Assembly: GCF_954871325.1 (NCBI RefSeq)
Contig: NC_088775.1
Span: forward strand, 28,931,561-28,995,560
Origin: Gordionus sp. m RMFG-2023
Lineage: Eukaryota; Nematomorpha; Gordioida; Chordodea; Parachordodidae
DNA length: 64,000 nt
Direction: 5' to 3'
Below are positions 59,893 through 64,000 of this stretch, piece by piece. The stretch's first letter is position 1, and every line of letters begins with the position of its first letter. The notes under the pieces are model-generated. The model saw only the letters and a program-made list of their open reading frames with translations. It ran no database searches and was not told where the DNA came from. The position numbers and the translations under genes were made by a program.

Positions 59893-62629
59893 CGGTATGA
59901 CTAGCTAAAAAGCAATTAATCATAAGCAATCAAAATTTATTTATATAATATTTTTAAAAATAATTTTTATTTTTTTTAATGTACATAAATCAATTTTTTA
60001 TTAAGTAAAAAATTGAGATTAAATATCAAATAATTATTAAATAAATACATTTACTAGCTTATTACAACTTAATTTTATTTTTCAATTATAATATTTAACA
60101 AATATATATCCATAAGAGGGCGTTAAATACATAAATATGAAAATATATTCTTAGGAAACCAGAATATTTATTGGATAGCGCTTTTTTTATATTTGGGTGT
60201 AAATGCATGTGAAAAACCTAAATTTTTTTAAAAAAATATAGGTTTCTTTGACATTTAATTAATGAGTATGAGTGGATTTAGAATCGAAAAATAGTAGAAA
60301 ATTTGTAAGGCACATATTGCTTGCGTTATTGATCAAATTCTCTACATTTTTGGTTTATACGTGTATATTTAGGTATTAAACATTATCCTAAAAAATATTT
60401 TGAAAATATTATGATTTGACCAAATGCCGAGCTCAAAACCTTACTAAATATTCGATCGACCAAATTTGGTATTAATATTTAGAAAATGATTATTTTTGGT
60501 TAATTTATCTATATATACGTGTAAAACATTATCCCAAAAAATATTTTAAAAATATCGTGATTTGACCGATAACCGATTTGAAAACGGGCCAAATTGCTAG
60601 CGTTATCCATGGAAAATTCTTCATTTTTGGTTTGAACAATAACGTGCTAAGTATTATCCTGAAAAATATTTTAAAAATATTATGATTTGGCCGAATGCCA
60701 AGCTCAAACCCCACCACTTAATAAATAATCTTAATTATAAAAAATTTTTAATGTTCCAAAAAAAATAATTTCAATATTACAAAAAATTATTCCTCCCTCC
60801 ACCTCCGTCGAGATTACCTTAATGCCTGGTATTTTTCAATTTCATGAAAATTTAAATTTTTTAAAAATATTTTGGCATTTTCCTAAAGCTAAAATAAATG
60901 AAAAGTGAAAGTACGTAAAAAATATAATAAACAAATGAATAATAATTTTAAATATAGCGGTTAAAATTTAAAAATATTATATAATTCTAAATCATATTGT
61001 TTTAAAAATGTCTGATTTCCTGCTATATTTAATTTGGCAAGCTGAGATCGTGCCAGGCCCTCCTAATTGTCTTTATTTAAACTATATATCTATAATTTTA
61101 AAGTAAAGACGATTGATATAAACATATCAATATACAATTGGGGTAAACTAAAATATGGCGGAGTTTACATTATATATAAATCATGGCTTATTACAAAATA
61201 GTCGGAAATTTTTAAGGGTATCCCTGGTGAGTTAAAAAGGTTATTAATTCAAGTTTGATAAAAAGTATTATAACCTTGTGTCGCATTTATATGCATAAGA
61301 CTTTATTTCTGCTCACCCGAGGAGGGTATCCTTAATAAGTTTCCGACCCTAAGAGAAGGGAAGTCTATCGACTTTACAATGCTTAGCAAATAAATTTATC
61401 GATCATATATAGGGGCTTATCGGCGCTTATAAAATTAAGTATTTGGGTTTGGCGGACTATTATCCCCTATATTGGTGTTTTATTTACGAAAATATGTGTA
61501 CTATATCAATTTATAATTGCTATAAAATGTATTAGTGACAAAGGCTATCAAGTATTAAAGAGTATGTTATTGCGGGGGAGGTAAGACACGTTCCTCTGGG
61601 TCAGGGGAGGGTTCCTCATTGTCCAAGAGTTCGTCCGATCCGACCGTATTATTGCCTTCGGTTAGATTTAACTTTCGTCAAACTAAACAAAAATGAACTT
61701 TTCAATTAATATTACTATCAAATTTGATCGAATATTTAGTAAGTAGTCGGTTTTGAGAACGGCATTCGGTAACATGATATTTTCAAAAATTTTTTTAGGA
61801 TAATGCTTAACATCTAAATATACACGTATAAACCAAAAATGAAAAATTTTCCCTGGATAACGCCAGCAATGCAGTATTTCGGTTCCAAATCGGTTATCCG
61901 TCAAATCACGATATTATAAAAATATTTCTTGGGATATTGTTTTACACGTATTTATAGATAAATAAACCACAGATGAACATTTTCCACATAATATTACTAC
62001 CAAATTTGGTCGATCAAATATTTAGTAAGTGGTCGGTTTTGAGCTCGGCATTCGGTCAAATCATAATATTTTCAAAATATTTTTTAGGATAATGTTTAAC
62101 ACCTACACGTATAAACCAACAATGAAGAGATTTTGATCAATAACGCCAGCAATATATGCCTTACAAATTTTCTACTATTTTTCGATTTTAAACCTACTCA
62201 TACTCATTAATTAAATGTCAAAGAAACCTATATTTTTAAATTTTTTTTTAGGTTTTTCACATGTATTTACACCCAAATATAAAATAGCGCTATCCAATAA
62301 ATATTCTGATTTCCTAAAATATATCTTCATATTTATGTATTTAACGCCCTCTTATGGATATATATTTGTTAAATATTGTAATTGGAAAATAAAATTTAAG
62401 TTGTAATAAGCTAGTAAAAATATTTATTTTCCCATTAATAATAAGTAAAAATAGAATATTATATTAGATATTTAATCTCAATTTTTTACTTAATAAAAAA
62501 TTGATTTATGTACATTAAAAAAATGTTTCTAAAAATTATATAATCAAATTTTGATTGATTATGATTAATTGCTTTTTGGCAATACATTTTAGCAATGCAG
62601 TTTAGCAATGCAGTATTTAGTCATACCCC
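59893..62629. mobile_element. Foldback element, 2737 bp, with long inverted arms
   Basis: The left arm (59893 to about 60730) and right arm (about 61690-62629) are inverted copies over roughly 830-930 bp. Examples: AAGAGGGCGTTAAATAC at 60114 and its reverse near 62340; CAATTAATCATAA near 59911 and its reverse near 62565. The ends read CGGTATGACTA and (reversed) GGGGTATGACTA. ATAACAGAT is duplicated exactly (59884-59892 and 62630-62638). Each arm contains three tandem units of about 130 bp (words TTTGGTTTATACGTG, AACATTATCC, ATTTGACC, ATGCCGAGCTC). The roughly 950 bp centre has no recognised gene. The 9 bp duplication fits foldback or Mutator-like elements. Confidence 0.85.
60345..60730. repeat. 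Three tandem units of about 130 bp in the foldback arm
   Basis: Units begin near 60348, 60485 and 60612. Each runs TTTTTGGTT..., CATTATCC, AAAAATATTTTRAAAATAT, ATTTGRCC and CCRAGCTCAAA-like words. The mirrored set lies at about 61690-62125. Confidence 0.65.
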
Positions 62630-62640
62630 ATAACAGATAC

Positions 62641-62960
62641 CATACCAAGGAAGACATTCTTGCAAATTGTTCCTAAAAGGAAAACCAAATAGATTCGGAT
62701 ACAAATCTTGAATATTGGCTTCTTCCGACGGTTACATATTTTCATTTGATATATATCAAATCATAAAACTATTAAAGGCATTACAAAAATCAATTATCAT
62801 AAAATATATTTTGATAATTTCTTTACCTCATTTAAACTTTTGTAATACAACGAATAGGATATTTTACAATTACAAATTATGATTATGAAAAATTACGAGA
62901 TATTATTAGTTTGTTGGAATGATATTTATATAACTAATACCAAAATAACTAATTTCAATT
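62641..62960 (+). pseudogene. piggyBac-type transposase remnant, copy 2, right part
   Basis: It reads PYQGRHSCKLFLKGKPNRFG, ILASSDGYIFSFDIY and HKIYFDNFFTSFKLL, then LVCWNDIYI. These follow SIDEQMI of 49755 in piggyBac transposases (usual MVPYxGRHSxK and YxDNFFTS). With one GATAC and everything between removed, ATG ATA CCA TAC reads straight through. One stop lies after FGYKS. Confidence 0.85.
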
Positions 62961-62964
62961 TTCC

Positions 62965-64000
62965 AAATTTTATTTATTCAATTTCACTTTCCAAAAATAA
63001 ATTAAATTATCTCCATCATTCTATAATTTTATAAAACCCAATCACACAATGAAAAAAAACAAAATGATCCTTTTCAAAAATTAAAAATAATCAAAAAAAA
63101 TAAATTATTGATTGACATTCTTTTTTTTAAAAAAAGAAAAACATTTTTCTCCGTCTTTAATTCAACATCTGCGACACGCCCACCCTTCATAAGCGAAGTT
63201 ACCATCTAATTATCGTAATTTGAGGGCATTGATCATTTCTTTCGTCATTTATCGAATCGTACCTTTGAATTTTGTCGACTTTTAACCTGGTTAATTACAC
63301 TTTTGAATTGCAATTTGACATATGAAATGTGGGTTATAATACATGTATTTATATGAAATAATTAATATAATTTGTTTTACAAGTGTTTCATAATACATAT
63401 ACCCGTATAATTTTGATTAATAAAATCCGTATTTATGATTGTTTTATTCAAACAAAAAAATCAACATATAATTTTTAACCACTTTTATTTTACTTTAATA
63501 GGTCAATACAATAAAGAAAATTACATATAATAATTAAAATAATAATGTCTAATAATCATTTATAAGGTCCAACGAAAATTTATTTTGTTGTAAATTTAAA
63601 TCAAAGAACACATAAGGTTTTATGGTATAACATTACTAATCTAGATCTTTTTTCTTTATTTTATTAATGTACTATAAATATATATATAGACAAAATATAA
63701 TACCTATCAGTATAAATAAATCGGATAATTCTTTGATTTCCCTGGAAATCTGCCGGTCCAATTTTTTAAGCATTCACTCTTCTCTAAGGTGATTTGTACC
63801 CTTTTTTTAAACATTTTAAACATTTTTATTTTATCCCATTTCTCATTTATACATACATATTTTTTAAACATTTTTATTTTATCCCATTTCTCATTTATAC
63901 ATACATATTTTTTAATTCATTTTTTATATATCATTAGATTTTTTATATATATTTTTTTAATTAAAATTATTATAAAAGTTTAAAGATTTAATCATATTTT
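62965..64000 (-). mobile_element. Edge of a third LTR element, running off the window
   Basis: CGCCCACCCTTCATAAGCGA at 63177 matches the purine tract and flank of the intron 7 element (CGCCCACCCTTCACAAG at 12097), and TTATCGAATCG follows in both. Read on the minus strand the stretch left of it would be a 3' LTR starting TGTCGCAGATGTTG at 63176. The second LTR is not in the window, so this is tentative. Confidence 0.4.
63814..63911. repeat. 48 bp tandem repeat, two copies
   Basis: Two adjacent near-identical 48 bp units containing TTTATCCCATTTCTCATTTA and TACATACATA. The open frame over them is a by-product. Confidence 0.8.

Noticed and set aside
63789-63983. 64-residue open frame with repeated residues
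   Set aside because: It is produced by a 48 bp tandem duplication of AT-rich DNA.

Overview
This is a very AT-rich eukaryotic window. It holds one recognisable host gene and a dense, layered set of transposable elements. The host gene is a ten-exon lysosomal beta-glucuronidase (GUSB, glycoside hydrolase family 2). Introns with GT/AG borders, an animal-type GUSB, piggyBac, pogo/Tigger, hAT, LINE and Ty3-like LTR elements together point to an invertebrate animal. The phylum cannot be fixed from the sequence. No tRNA, rRNA, CRISPR array or prokaryotic signal was seen.

Region 1 (787-21418, + strand): GUSB. All ten exons join in phase and give a predicted 851-residue protein with both catalytic glutamates. 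Human GUSB has 651 residues; much of the excess is in inserted loops in exons 6 and 9. Eight of the nine introns are phase 1. The large introns carry mobile elements: small foldback repeats, a 2.7 kb non-autonomous LTR element with 377/359 bp LTRs and a GGAAG target duplication, a broken piggyBac, a LINE 3' end, a 1.26 kb hAT-like element and a GC-rich hAT-like MITE. An AATAAA lies 10 bp after the stop codon.

Region 2 (21419-43300): no host gene seen. It holds remnants of hAT transposases (two strands), fragments of at least three non-LTR retrotransposon families and several non-autonomous DNA elements with clear target duplications. One LINE has a PHD-type zinc finger behind its reverse transcriptase. 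Another family, present as four fragments, combines a YLDDGT reverse transcriptase with a Cys-Cys-His-Cys knuckle and an RPD...WD domain resembling the restriction-like endonuclease of R2-type LINEs. A 401 bp hAT-like MITE sits inside one copy with an exact 8 bp duplication.

Region 3 (44500-64000): a nested stack. A piggyBac copy (from 49048) is split by a roughly 7.2 kb Ty3/gypsy-like fossil with a 5 bp duplication, GATAC. That fossil's right LTR is split by a nearly whole 2942 bp Tigger at a TA. The LTR's outer end is split again by a 2737 bp foldback element with a 9 bp duplication, ATAACAGAT. The piggyBac reading frame resumes at 62641. A second fragment of the LTR family (44520-46880), an internally deleted Tigger (46930-47880) and the edge of another LTR element at the right end complete the region. 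The window reads mainly as a stratified record of transposition around one intact-looking gene.
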